From: Agelas oroides
Taxonomy: Eukaryota > Porifera > Demospongiae > Agelasida > Agelasidae
Direction: 5' to 3'
NCBI GenBank assembly: GCA_949130485.1
Contig: OX422189.1
Span: 62,001-126,000, forward strand
DNA: 64,000 nt
Part shown: positions 32,355-45,250 of the stretch, piece by piece
How positions within the stretch are numbered: the stretch's first letter is position 1
Layout: the number at the start of each line of letters is the position of its first letter
Position numbers and translations under genes: made by a program
The notes under the pieces: model-generated
The model's input: only the letters and a program-made list of their open reading frames with translations
What the model was told of the DNA's origin: nothing
Databases searched by the model: none

Positions 32355-35300
32355 ATGTCAGCATCTCTGAGAGTGGCCGCGTGGCTGCCGAGTATCATTT
32401 TAGTGCTAATCTCCGCCCTTGCTATTAAATGCCGCATGCAGTGCAGCCCTGCCAGCCTCGGAAGTTGCCAGCCGTTGCAAATCTGCAATTATGTAAGCGA
32501 CGTTCTTGTTTGACACTGCGTGAGCCATGAATTAGATTGTTTTCACTTTTTGCAACGATTCTATCCCTGGGGATGGGAGGGAAGGGAGTAGTAAGGTGGG
32601 GAGACAGCTACAGGTGGACAATCTACCAGAGCATATGGAAGCCTTGCAACGTATATTTGTGGTACGTGTATTTTTACAGTGACAGTTTCAATGTTACACA
32701 TGCACACACATGCAGGGACCTCATGGCGTCTGCAATGGGGGTATGTTAGTAAACAAACTGAATCAGTAGATCGCTATCTAGTATGCAACTTACTGAATAC
32801 CAGGTAGATCTCACATACACAGACCTGGATGAGTTGAAGAAGAGCTAGCTCATGATAGTGGTTCTATTATGTAGTAATGTATTGTATTGTGTTGGATGTT
32901 TACTTCAGGACAGTGGCTGCAAACTATAGTCACTGTGCAAGCTGCAGTTGCAAAATTTATTTGTTCTACTATTGTGCAGCTTATTAATGCTAGTTAAAAG
33001 AATAGCTTTCCAACAAATTTGCAAATTAAACAATTACAATACATTTTACAATTTTAATTTTATACCTGTCCCTGATCTGCAGCCAAGTCTTTATCACAGC
33101 CTGTGTTTTGCTTTCATCTCTTTATCTCTGTACCATCATAGAGCCACGCGCAACCAACTCCAATGTCAATTCAGGCAAGTGTTTACAAGTGCTTCTATGC
33201 AACCCAAGAGTGATAACATTTATCTCAACACATCCTGTAGTATGCAGACAGGATTCTTTTTGCCAGAGTGTGAGGAGTCCGCCTGCACTTGTGAAGGCCA
33301 CCAACTTGTTCATGGTGCTATACCCTACCTCCAGAACAAACTACAACCTGAGGGTGCAGTGGGACATCGCTCCTTCCACCAGTAGGCTCCAGACAGTTAT
33401 TGTAGTGGGCACATTAAGGGCTTTTGGGACATGTGGCTGTTATGAGAAATCTAAGCCACTAGCGACTACATCTTTCTTTGCTCCCTTCCTCCTCCCCTTT
33501 CTTCTCCTCCTCCCCTTCCTTTTTTCCTCCTCCCCTTTCTTCTTCCTCCTCCCCTTCTTCCTTCTCCCTCCTCCCTTCCTCCCCCCCTTTCTTCTCCTCC
33601 TCCCCTTTCTTCCTCCTCCCTCCTCCCTTCCTCCCCCCCCTTTCTTCTCCTCCTCTCCTCCCTTCCTCCTTCCTCCTCCCTTCCTCCCCCCCCTTTCTTC
33701 TTCCTCCTCCCCTTCTTCCTCCTCCCCTTCCTCCTCCCCTGTCTTTTTCCTCCTCCCCTTTCTTCTTCCTCCTCCCCTTTCCTTCTTCCTCCTCCCGTCC
33801 CCCTTTCCTCCCCTCCCTCCACCCACCCAGCCCTGACAGGGTTCAAGGTGTTGCTGACCTCAGTGAGGAACAACTATATTGTCTACTGTGCCTGCCAAAG
33901 CACTCCTGTAAGACCTCCGACCAGATCACATGCAACATTTGCAATATGTGTCCTAATTTGAAGATGTCCTTTAGTGTTATTGTACATGCTTATATATTTA
34001 TGGGAGCAGTTACAGCCTTAATTTAGATCAGAGAGTTGGTATATGGGAATGACACAGACACACCTTAATTTAGATCAGTATCATGTAATAAATGACTGCT
34101 CTTATTTCTCTACAGACCATCAGACATCAGGTGATGCTCGAGTCAATTTCTTATGATGTGGGTCACAAATACAGACTGGAGGTGAGATGGTGCATAAACT
34201 GCCAGCAGTGCAAATGTGCCATTGCCCACTATTTTACAGATAATAAGCCTGCCTTATCAGGTGAAGAACAGTTCAAACACAGCCACCATTGTTTTCCAAG
34301 TACCTGCTCACTGCACCGGATTCACATACCAGCAGCACTGCCAAGATGGTAGGTTGCTGAGTCTTGGGCCATTAGTCTCCAAACTCACATCACTGCCATA
34401 CACAGGAGGGGGTTCCCTTTCCACTCCGAGAAACAGCACCTGGGTGAACACGAAGACATTCCGCATTATGAGAGCTGGCAGCAGTGGGCTCCCTGGAGAC
34501 ACAGGGCAGCTACTGCTAGAGCTCTCCATCTCTGTGGCAGGTCCTGTCCTCATTGTTCTCACAGACTCACCGGCTACCTCCAGTGAGACTGGGAGGAGTT
34601 ATCATGGTTTCATTGTCAAGAACACAGTGAGTGTCAGTGTGGACACCTCCGTATTCTGTCTTGTCTTCATGAAACTTCATGATTCTCTTCTCCACACACC
34701 ACATAGTCCCGTGTTATAATACAGCCCCTCAACACCTCCAGAAAGTACAAAGTCCATGTAAGTCAATTTAACTTTTAACTGCCCCCCTCCTTCTCCTCCT
34801 CCTTCCCCCCTCGCCTCTCCTACCTCATCATCTTCACCACTCTCCCCTACTCCCTCCTTCTCCGCCTCCTCTCCCCTCCACCTCCTCCTCCCTTGATGTA
34901 GCATCTCTCTCCATATCTGTCTCCACAGGTGGAGAGCTATACTGCCACTGTCTGTGGGTCAGAGGTAGTGTGGGTGGAAAGCACTTGTGGTTTCCGCTGC
35001 TGTCGTGGCAGTGAGATCTACCGATCACCCACTGACACCACCATCTTGCCAGCACTGTCTACAGACACACTACAAACTCTCTCTCCATCCTTCCCACACC
35101 ATGTCGCTGTACCTTCCAACACCCTTCTCTCTCCATCCTCCCCACACCATGTCGCTGTACCTTCCAATACCCCTCTCCATTTGCCTCTAGCGAGCCCCAC
35201 CACCCTCCCAGCATCTCTCTCCCCCTCAATCAACCCCACACGCACCCTCCTACCAGCTGCAACCCTCTTGTGTATGTATGTTTGTGTTGTATAGACTCTT

Positions 35301-36715
35301 TCCTCCAGCCACTCTTCTGCACAAGGAAACAGAAGTTTCCCAACTACTTTCACACTGCTTGTCTCTGTTGAGAGAGACTGAAAGTGTAACATCTAGTTTG
35401 CATAAGAGGGGACGCTGTGATGAAAGTCCCAATATGAAAGTGGCCTTAAAATTGCTTCAGAATGAACCTGAGAGGCTCTTAAAATTTCACAATGCATCAT
35501 CTACCTGCTTCTTTGCTTCATGAAAAGGTTCTGGCGATCCCAATGTTGGGTAGCATTCAAATTTCCCAATTTAGTTTGTTGTACAGAAATTACTGTGTTC
35601 TGTGATATGTCATGACGGCACATGCAGACTGTCCTCAGCCAGTTATTTCTCTCTACTGAGTGTGTAACAGCTGCTGCCCTCTTCCCCCAGCCACTGGCCA
35701 GGAAGCCACTCAGAGAAATCACCCTGTCACCACAAGTGCGAGCTGGCATGTGGCATCTCCTTCATTGGGGTGGGTCCAGTCAGGTGAGATCACTTTCAGT
35801 CTGGGGAGGATCTGTACTTGTGTACACAAGTGTGGTCACTTTGTATAAACATTATCTTCTATATAACAGATCACTTATTAATGAGCAGTGTTGAACTCCA
35901 CTTTAGACATGCCTGCTGGCGTGGGGGCCATGGCTCCTGCTATCGGAGCCAGTGCAGCGCTGAGTGTCGTCCTAGCAACTCTCCTGTTCACTGTGACAGT
36001 AGTTGTGCTGTGTCGTGCCACTCGATGGTTTAGGAAGCCTCCTCCCTTGCCACTCCCTCCACTGTCTTTACACCCTCCACTCCCTCCACCCTCTCCATCC
36101 TCTCCGTTCCCTCCACCCTCTCCTTCTCCTCCTCCTCCTCCTCCTTCTCCTCCTCCTCCTCCTCCTCCTCCTCCTCCTCCTCCTCACTCTCTACCCACCC
36201 CTCCCACTCCATTTCCTCCCCCGTCTCAACCCTCTCCCTCTCCCCCTCCTCTCCCTCCACCTCCTCAACAATCTGCACTGATAATCTACTCTCCCCTCTG
36301 CTCCACCAAGGACAAACAGATAGTAATGCAGCTCCTCATTCATGACCTCAGCAAATATAATATTTCTACTGTTTCCCACGACTGTTACTGCATCAAGGGG
36401 AGCCTGTCGCAGTGGCTGGAGAGGGAAGTGCAGAATTCCTCTGCTGTACTATGTGTCTGCAATGCTGAATTTAAGCAACAGTGGGATGAGAGCATCTCCG
36501 ACTTTCCCCTAGTGTCATCTCTGAAGCAACTCATTTATGCCAATGTCAACAGAAAGGAGGGACTTTCAAAGTATGCGACCGTGCTCCTGAGGAAGAGTGA
36601 TTGGGAGTGTATCCCCACCCCCTACCTCCTCAACACAAGAAACTTCTATGTTGATGAGCCTGATGACATTGCACGATTTGTACACCAGGTCCCAGCATAC
36701 ACCACTTGTGTCTAA
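32355..36715 (+). CDS. SEFIR-domain transmembrane receptor A (IL-17 receptor-like)
   Basis: Type I membrane receptor with a cytoplasmic SEFIR domain, the Act1-recruiting TIR-like fold of IL-17 receptors. The start at 32355 gives a signal peptide (MSASLRVAAWLPSIILVLIS) followed by cysteines; exon 1 ends at 32492, and a 25-nt exon (32716-32740) encodes GPHGVCNG. Ectodomain exons include TNYNLRVQWDIAPS, LTGFKVLLTSVRNNYIVYC, TIRHQVMLESISYDVGHKYR and CTGFTYQQHCQD: FN3-like strands plus cysteines. The membrane helix (ALSVVLATLLFTVTVVVLC, about 35950-36010) is followed by a very proline-rich linker encoded by (TCC)n. SEFIR spans about 36280-36700: ALIIYSPLCSTKDKQIVMQL, QWLEREVQNSSAVLCVCNAEF and YATVLLRKS; TAA at 36713-36715. 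It is first of four tandem paralogues. Ectodomain exon boundaries are approximate. Ligand unknown. Confidence 0.8.
36120..36183 (+). repeat. (TCC)n coding microsatellite in SEFIR receptor A
   Basis: Almost pure tcc/tcctcc repeats encode the poly-proline/serine linker between the membrane helix and SEFIR. Length variation would change the linker without shifting frame. Confidence 0.8.
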
Positions 36716-36912
36716 CTATTCGTGTTTCTACCGTTTATTTCTGACCAGTGCACCATACACCCGCCAAAAAATTCGTACCTGAAGCTGCGCCCGCCAGTGA
36801 TCGCGTTTACTGATATTGAGTGTATATTCACAATCACGTAGCGGAGCTAGCATTCTCGCATACGCAAGAGCCAGCTCGCATTATGCATGACTGCACTGCA
36901 AACCGAAAGTCG

Positions 36913-39900
36913 ATGTTGTTATTGTTTCGACTTGCACTGCTATGGGAACTCTTGCTGCAGGAGGGGGGCGGGATGGTGCCGTTGTGCAACAGCGAGCTGG
37001 GTAGCTGCGACCGGGTTTCGCAGGGTTGTGAGCAAGAGCATCCAGAAATAAGCTCGCAGCGCCTGGTAAGTTGTTAGTGCAGATGCAAGTGGATAGCATT
37101 TTAGCTCTCTAATGATGAGATTTGCAACTAATTGCATGCCATGGGGTAGGCAGGGCTAGCTGCTTTGCATGCACGGGCAGCCTCGCCGCGAATCCTTACA
37201 TGTAACTGCATTGCAGGCGCTGCAAATTGTGCAGACGTGATTCCATTTCTCAAAGTTTGTAAACGAAATGCTGATGCCATTTAGGATTGCCAGCTTTCCA
37301 TTAGCCGGTTAAAACCTTTCTTTTATCTATACAGGAAACCTGCTTTCCACAAGTTCCTGCAGGTATGTTAGCTACATGCCTCATGTCTCTGTAAGGTATT
37401 TCACATGTTTGCAGACGGTGTGACTGAACACTACAGATACTATCTGCTGCAATGTATACTACTAACTAAACAGTATATTGTTCTCTTGCCTTTCAGATAG
37501 GTCAGCACTAGGAAGTGGTGGTGAGTACCCAGGGTCACATGGTTCCATGCACTACTCACTACACACTGTATTGTCACCTTATCTCAGGTACAAACTGTCA
37601 TTCTTCAAGGTGTGATGGTGAGAGTACAGATGGTCCATTTCCACGGGTACTGGGGGGGCAGGAGCTGACTGTCACCCTCCACCCTGACACACCAATGGCG
37701 TACAGTGCTACCATCTCATGGACAACCTCATACTCCGATGATTGTGAGCGCTTACAACAGACTCACTGTCTCCGTATACATTATCATTGCATGTACATGC
37801 ATACATGCAGCACACACAGGCTACAAGGTTGCTCTATACACAAAGTACTTTTCTGGCATGCCATATGGGGGACCCACTGAGTGCAAATGCCTCCCCTCCA
37901 ATGTGAGTTGCTATCTATATCACAATACTATATGAACCTCAACACATGCATGTGTATACATTGGTACAGGTGCGGAGCTACACCTTTCACAATTTGAGCT
38001 ATAGATACACGTCCATTAAGTTCAAGGTGAGTTAGCATTAGTGTACACGAGTGCTTCTCTTTAACACACTACACCATCCACCAAGAGTATTATATATGTC
38101 CCATGAGTGGTCTACTGGTTACTGCATTAAGGCTCAATTGACCTTACAGATGTACAGGTAAAGCTTGTGCTTATGTGTTTATCGGCCGACACTATAGCAT
38201 TCAGTCTTATTACATTCCTCTTCCTCTCCCTCCTTCCCTTGTCCTTTTTCTCCCTCCCTTTCTCCCTTCTCTCTTTTCTCTCTTTCTCGTCTTTCTTTCC
38301 CTCCTCCTCCCCCCCCCCCCCCCCTTCCCCCAGGTAACCAGCCTGCCATACAATGACAACAGCCCCACATTAAGTAAAGAAATTGATTCACCTCCCAACT
38401 GTAGAAGCCTTCCGTATGACCCACTTCATTGCGGACCCCCAGGTATATACTCATTGTGCACGCACCTCGTGAATAATGCATGCTTCCTATATACCTGTGC
38501 TGAATTTCAGAGTATGGTCAAGTGACACACCCCCAAGCAGTAACAGAACGTACTGAACCGAAGGAAGATCAGCCAAGGATGCGCCTGATGTTGTCTTGGC
38601 AGCACCCAACCATCAACACAACTCACTTCCCCCTCCCCTCCACATACTACCTTGTACTGGTGGACACAAACAGCTCATATAGTAGGACTCAGTGTGGGGA
38701 AAACCCCATCTGCTTCAAGACCAATGGCACCGTAAGCATTGGGCAACAGAGCACACTAACACACAGAGTCAATGGAACAGTCCATATATGGACATAGCTA
38801 TATATGATCATGGCCTAACTCGTTAACTATTATTAAGGTCTAGCCTGTTCATTAACGATCACTGACTATAGGGTATGGTGTGCAGTACAGGGCAAACCAT
38901 TGACCACACCCACTAATAGTGACCAATGTCATTTCATTCTGCAGTTGAAGGTGACAATATCACCACTGGACCCCTTCAGACAATACAAAATTCTTGTAAG
39001 TATTCATGTTGCCATGGTAACAGTCATACAGCAATAGTGCAGTGTGCTTATATCATCATATGTCCCCCCAAGTTTTCATAAATTGTTATATAAATAATTG
39101 CTCACTACTCTATGTGTAGTTTCAAACTGTGCCCCCCCAATCAAAAAGTCTTTCCTACGCCACTGATCATCCCTGCAGATAAGTGCATACGTGAACTGTT
39201 CTGGAATGGAGGATCCCGATTCTCACGGTTGCAGTGCAAAAAAGAGGATTTACATCTCTCCTCCTCCACCTCTCCTCCCCAGCTCGACCCTCCTCCTCCT
39301 TCCTAATTCTACCTCCCTCCTCCTCCTCCTCCCTAGCACTACCCCTCTTCCTCCACTTCCCGGCTCCACCCTCCTCCCTTCCCCACATACTTCCACCCCC
39401 TCACAAGGTTTGACTGCAAGAATAGGTCAATAAGCAGCTCATGCATTGATCACTTCCTATGTGCTTCTTTCTTCACTCTACAAACAGACATAATCACAAC
39501 ACTACAAACACCCGGAAGTCGTAAGTTGAGTATATGTGGTTGTGTCAATATACTATGTGTATAGTGGGTATATAAATAATATTGTTGAATGAAGGCTGTT
39601 TGTACTGTCCTCATGCACAGCTGACTATATCCGGCAAACACCCATAGTCACAGCTGGTACACAACCGATGATCAGTGTTATTACAGGTACAGGACTGGCC
39701 CTCCTCCTCCTCATCATCATCATCACTGCCATTGCAGTATTTGTAGCTGTGAGACGAGAAAGATTAAGAGCCTGTATGAAACACAGCAGCAGAATAGAAT
39801 CCTCCAGAGTGCAAGACCCGTTACATCTCCACTCCATCGCTGCAAGTGAGACAACAAAAGTACAAAACAGCAAAGACCCGCTGACTGATCGCCAGGGGGC

Positions 39901-40426
39901 TTGTGTGTCTAAGTGCAGTCAGTTGACTTGTTTCTCGGAGCGCAACAAACAAGACAAAAACAGTAAAGACCCACTGGTGCTGGTGATCTATTCCCCAAAC
40001 TCACCAGAAAAAGACAAACGTGTTGTGATGCAAAACCTTGTCTGTGACCTTGGCAATCATTGTATTCAAACTGAATGCTATGACACTTCGTACAGCAGCC
40101 TGAGGAAGAATGTGTCTGCATGGTTGGAGGATAACTTCAAGAAAGCGTCTGTGATACTGTGTGTCTGTGATGCCCAATTCAAGAAAGAGTGGAGCCAGCA
40201 GTCTCTCTTTCCACTCATCTTCTCTCTGCAGCAGCTGGTGTATGCGATGCTGAGTAGAAGCACTCCCCTTTCCAGGAAATTTGCCGTCGTGTTATTGCGA
40301 GAGAGTGATCGTCAGCACATCCCTGAGTATCTCAACAGCACTAGATATTTCCTAGTTGATCAAGTGAAGGAGATTGCGCTGTTTGTGCACGAGATACCCA
40401 AGTGTGTGAAGCCTGCAGAACATTAA
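36913..40426 (+). CDS. SEFIR-domain transmembrane receptor B (IL-17 receptor-like)
   Basis: Second of the tandem receptors. Exon 1 (36913-37065) encodes a signal peptide (MLLLFRLALLWELLLQ) and a Cys-containing N-terminus. Tiny exons follow at 37335-37362 and 37497-37520. Ectodomain exons include RVLGGQELTVTLHPDTPMAY, YKVALYTKYFSG, VRSYTFHNLSYRYTSIKFK, MRLMLSWQHP with YYLVLVDTNSS, and LKVTISPLDPFRQYKIL: two FN3-like units with N-glycosylation sites. A Ser/Thr/Pro stalk precedes the membrane helix (LALLLLIIIITAIAVFVAV, about 39690-39750). The cytoplasmic part has a longer linker than its neighbours, then SEFIR: LVLVIYSPNSPEKDKRVVMQ, WLEDNFKKASVILCVCDAQF, FAVVLLRESDRQHIPEYL; TAA at 40424-40426. 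Its SEFIR is nearest to that of A by eye. Function in immunity or development is inference from the domain only. Confidence 0.8.
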
Positions 40427-40555
40427 CTTGTGTTATTGTGTGTGCGCACCATATAAGTTTCAACCGCTGCAAAGTGATTTTTAATTGCATTTCTTAGTTG
40501 TATGGATTCACTAGGCAGCAGTTCACGAGAGAAAACGTGGTCGCCAAAGCTAACA

Positions 40556-43500
40556 ATGCCAAAGGCGTTATTCCCTGTTGTTGCAGTGGTTTTACTAGCG
40601 CTAGCGGCGTGCGCCGTCAGTGGTAGCCTCCACGGAGTGTGTGGAGAGGGAGAGTGCACGGAGCTTCCGCTTCTTCAAGGACGAACTGGTACCGATATCC
40701 GTACTTGCTTGGATACGCTGCCCGGCAGCGGGGTGAGTTTGCATGCATAAATTATAGTGCTCTCTCCGATCCGTGATAGGGTTAGCGTGTCGTGATGTGG
40801 ATCAGGTTGCGTTGTGTGGAGAGTCTGGCGGAGCTGCATGACAAGTATGTAGCATAGCAACCCAAGCGTGCCTGAAACATCTTCAGTACTGTGCCTGACA
40901 AGGATTGCAACTCTGTAGCATAAGACTTGCATGTACAATATCTCTACACTTGGGGCACTCCGTCAAAATGTTGTATTTCTGAGCTATGCCGGTAGCTGGG
41001 AGCAAGATGGCGGTGTACCAACCTGTATCTCGCGTAGCCCGATTCTTCCGGCGAGAGTCTGGCTACGCGAGACTATACCAAAACACTGTCCCATGCAGTG
41101 TAACTTGAAACGTACATAAGTCCCCTCGCATCCCATGGAACCTGTCAAGAGACCACAATAGGTTTGTTGTGGTGAAGCCGTGGAGAGGCCTCAGTATATA
41201 GGATCTCCCATTACTGCTGTGTGCCACAGAAAAACAAAAACAGAATCACATAAAAGCTTTCAATGTTTAAGTTGGTTCTACCTATTTTTCATCACGTGAT
41301 CTTAATTTGCGTACTAATCTTAATTAAGCCGCCAGCATGTACAGTATGTCAGTGGTGATGAAAACCCCACAGGTAAGTATTTATACAGCTGTTTTAACTT
41401 TCGATACATGGCAGTGGTATTTCAACACATACAGTGGCCAATTTATCGTTATGAGTGTATCTAGCCTCATTCCTGCATGGGCCAAGGAATGAGGCTGGCA
41501 TATTTTCCCATTTGCCATAGACACTACTATCTCCTTGTACACCAGCTGATTACTGTTTTCCTTCATATTCTGAAGATGATTATGTCACATGGCTGTTTTC
41601 CATTTCTTGGTGGCTCAAGATTAGTATACAGAATTAAGATCACGTGATGTGTGCAAGTGTACCAAATGTGTAAACAGTTAAATATTAAGGAGTGAAAATG
41701 GATTTAGCTAGGAAAACATTTTGCATGTGCTTAAATCTCACTGCAGTGGGTAGTAGCACCACCAAAAACACTCCAGGAAAATCCTCCAGGTAAATCACTC
41801 ACCACAAGCTGAAATATTTGCATGTGAATGACTGTCTGTACGCTCCCATGGGCCACAGCATGTAAGCAGTCTGACACTTGTAACAATGTCCGGTGTGAGG
41901 GCTGCCATGATACCAGTCGAGACCTGTGGCCACACCTGAACATCACCCTGGAGCACTACAACAAACGCCAGTTTGGGGTGGTCATCTCATGGGAGCAACC
42001 AGGTAGCTTTGTCTTCTGTTGCGAGGTCTGTTACTCAGTTGCTAGTGTGCTGCTGTGCTGTACTCCCAGCTCATGTGACAGGGTATGTGCTGATAGTGAC
42101 AGAGAATCCATTAAGGAGAGGGAGGTGTGGAGGAGGAAACTTGGCTAGGCTCAGACGGTGCAACTGCATTAACATCACTAACCCTGTAAGTTATCAGTAC
42201 ATGAGTTGTTATGACAGCCACACCCTCCAACACTTGCAGTGTATCATGAAGTTATGTTTGAGCATCAAAACACTCAAAATACTTTACTAGTTCATCTCCC
42301 CTTCCTCCCCCCCCCCCCCTCCCTCCCAGAATACCACAAACCACACACATGTAGGCTATTACCCAGACGATGCGATGCCGAAGAAGAAAGAGGAATTGTA
42401 CATCAAGGTATGGAAGTGTTTTCCCTAAGATCATTGGAGGGACCTGCTCCTATCAACTGCCAGCCCCCCTCCTCCTCCTCACACACACACACACACTCCA
42501 GCTGATACCCACCCCATGGTGTGACGGTCCCAGCACCACTGTACCCACTCCCCAGAGCTGCCACAACATCCGTCCTGGAGACTGTGAAACCTGTGGATCA
42601 CAGGAAGGACGTATGTCTGTAAACCTGTTCAAGTGATCTTATGAGCTCATGTTATAGCACAATGTGAAAGCAGCTAGGGTATGCATGTGCACATTCTAAA
42701 CTGAAAGAATCCCTCATCTGTATTATAGTGAAATGTAAACATGAGAATTCCACAAGGAATACAAGTTACTGCTTATGTCAGTTCTATAGCAATGATCACA
42801 CCGTCAACCAATGTCCAGCTGACAATGTGTACGGTGTAACTACACATAATGTCCCCCATAGGTAAAATTTCACCGCCAACCAATGTCGAGCTGACTCTTA
42901 AGCCTCAACTGTGTGAAGTATTCCTCACCTGGGAGCCAGGGGAGAGCTACTATGGCCTCCCCTACCCAAACATCTCCTTCTTCTTGAAGGTTACCAATGT
43001 TGAGAATGACGGTGAGACTACCCCCTGGCTGAAAGTGATCGGAAGGGTACAGACATTGTAGCTGTGGTCTGTTTGTGTGATTGTCACCAGCTCACGTCCT
43101 AATTTCCTCCCTCCCCAGACCAATGTGACCCTGCAGAACTTGACTCTCAATATCAACTACTCAGTGGAGGTGAGTCCCGGCCTGCTCCAATTGAGGAGCA
43201 CCACACATTGCTACATGAGACTACATATGTTATGTAGCTCATGCATGTCAGAGTGTGCCAATTAGTCCTGCTACTCTCACTGCAGATCAAAGCTGGCGAC
43301 TGTGGCTGTCAGAGTGACAAATCTCCAGTGTACCCCTTCTATCTCTGTAAGACCCTTTGCCCCTCTCTCTCTCAGGACACACTTCAAGAGTCAGTATCTC
43401 CCTACAGATGAGTCAACTCCTCTGTCAAGTTCTGCCACCAGCTCCAGCCTGCCTTCCACTTCCACTGTCCTTCAGCCCTCCATACTTCAGCCCTCCGTCC

Positions 43501-44261
43501 TTCAGCCCTCCATCCTTCAGCCCTCCATCCTTCAGCCCACCCCTCGAACACCTGCAATAGACCGTAATGACCTGCCAGTCATACTTTCTTCCCTGCTGAC
43601 TGGCATTGTCGCACTCACCATTGCAGTCATTATCATCACTGCTGTAGCCATCAGGAAGTACCATAGGCGAAAACCCAGTGTGGGAGGACTTGTGCCTCCA
43701 TCTCCTACAGACATTAACGATTACCCACCTCTACATATCATGAACAGTAAACCAAGGGGAAGGGTGCTCCTCATCTACTCTCTGGATACTTCAGAGGATC
43801 AGGAGAAGATCATTCTGCAGCTGCTGGTATATGACCTAAAACTAACCCTTCAGAACTATTGCATGGAGAAGGATGGAGACTATGAGGTGGTGTGGTATGA
43901 CTGCAGCAAACTGGGAAGAGGAGAAGGAATGGCACAGTGGGTGGAGAGGGAAGTGAGAGCGTGTGACAAAGTGCTCTGCGTCTGCAACAAGGAGTTCAAG
44001 GGGGAGTGGGAGGGTGAAATTGAGCCTATCAAGGGGTCCCTTGTCTCCTGCATCAAGAATTTGTACCTGGGATCTCTCAAAGAAACCTCGAAGTACGCCA
44101 TTGTGCTGATGCATGTCACACATGAAGACTACATACCCACCGAGTACTTCAAGATGTGTCGCCAATTTCTCTGTGAGAAGAACAGTGTGGAGGATATTGC
44201 GCACTATGTTCTGGACACTCCGCCTCACACACGCCAGCTTTACAAGTCTTATCAGCTGTAG
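40556..44261 (+). CDS. SEFIR-domain transmembrane receptor C (IL-17 receptor-like)
   Basis: Third tandem receptor and close paralogue of D. Exon 1 (40556-40732) encodes signal peptide MPKALFPVVAVVLLALAACA then HGVCGEGECTEL. Further exons: a small one near 41745-41790; DLWPHLNITLEHYNK...VVISWEQPG (41860-42001); HVTGYVLIVTENP; LIPTPWCDGPSTTVP from 42502; LTLKPQLCEVFLTWEPGE (42862-43048); NVTLQNLTLNINYSVEV; and IKAGDCGC. A stalk with four to five PSILQ-type pentapeptides encoded by 15-bp repeats (43470-43540) leads to helix ILSSLLTGIVALTIAVIIIT. SEFIR is at about 43755-44235: GRVLLIYSLDTSEDQEKIIL, VVWYDCSKLGRGEGMAQWVE, REVRACDKVLCVCNKEFK, KYAIVLM; TAG at 44259-44261. An in-frame ATG 54 bp upstream is less likely, because the signal peptide fits the chosen start. 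Confidence 0.8.
41028..41072. mobile_element. 45-bp foldback element
   Basis: TCTCGCGTAGCC at 41028-41039 is the exact reverse complement of 41061-41072. It is in the first intron of receptor C. A similar foldback, tagcctcattcct/aggaatgaggct, lies at 41462-41496 in the same intron. Confidence 0.6.
41462..41496. mobile_element. 35-bp foldback element
   Basis: TAGCCTCATTCCT followed after a 10-base loop by AGGAATGAGGCT. The ends resemble the TAGCCTCGTTCCC termini found elsewhere in the window. Confidence 0.5.
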
Positions 44262-45250
44262 ACCAGATGAGGCTCACCACTCCATTTCAGCCTAGCTAAT
44301 ACAAGCATATACAACCTAATTCATCTAACCCCAGCTGTTTCAGTTCAATATTCACATCATTTCAGTGCCATTTTGTATCTGTGCACGAACATGTACTATT
44401 TCAGTCATGTAACTTGATCAGAAGGCACCTCAATCAGTGCAAGGCTTCAAATTGAAGTGGCTTTCTGTGACTTTTTACATACCATACACAGCACCTTGGT
44501 GTCCGGCAGCGTGAGGGGTAATAGAGCATACACACAGCACTGTCGGAGAAGGGTGTCAGGCAGCGTGAGGGTCTTAACATGGAGTCTGACTTCATGAGAC
44601 AATAATGGGGAAGCATCTTTGGATGTTGCCCAGTTTACCTGCAGAATGTACTGAATCAAATCATTAGCTAGAAGAGCCACAATGATGTGGTGTGTTGCAT
44701 GGACCAATATACTTATGGCCATGCACAGGACATGTACAATCATGCAAACACAGTGTAAACTTGAAGTTCAATGACTAGTATGTTACTGTACGTAACTTGT
44801 GCAAACCATGCAACTTCACCTGCAGAATGCTGCAATACAGTTGGACCGATATATAGCTGCTCAACAGCACTTGTGCATGCAGACACATCCTAAGTTTAAG
44901 CTTACACTTGACTAATTGTGCAGATAGAGCCTATCATCAGTGTTAATTGGTGGTACTAGTTTAAGCTTTTCATTTCTTGATCATGTCACTCTTTGTTCTG
45001 GAAGTTGGAGATCTGTAGGTTATGAAGCACGCCTGACAGGAGCAGCTTCGTTTAGTCTGGCTCATATGATGGGAATCAGAAACTTTCAGGAAATGCTCTC
45101 ACACACTGAGCACATAATTTCTGCGACTGGCATGCACCGGTAGCAATAAGCTCTTTCATTCCAACGTTGCGAAGTGCATTTTATTGTTTTCGCCTGACCG
45201 CAGTTTTCACGCATGAAAGCGCATGCAGTATACTAGTATACTAGCTAATC
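44262..45250. other. Intergenic region between receptors C and D
   Basis: About 990 bp, AT-rich. It contains the 3' end of C and the promoter of D. Two copies of ggcagcgtgaggg occur near 44505 and 44560. No gene, RNA or mobile element is recognised. Confidence 0.5.

Noticed and set aside
33153..33245. Possible GC-AG intron (attcag|gcaagt to cctgtag) in receptor A
   Set aside because: The frame is open straight through, so retaining the sequence is equally consistent; there is no evidence for a GC donor without cDNA.
33440..33873. Long Lys/Arg/Gly-rich and Pro/Ser/Phe-rich frames in the SEFIR A intron
   Set aside because: They come from a cctcctcccc-type tract ending at the splice acceptor of the next ectodomain exon.
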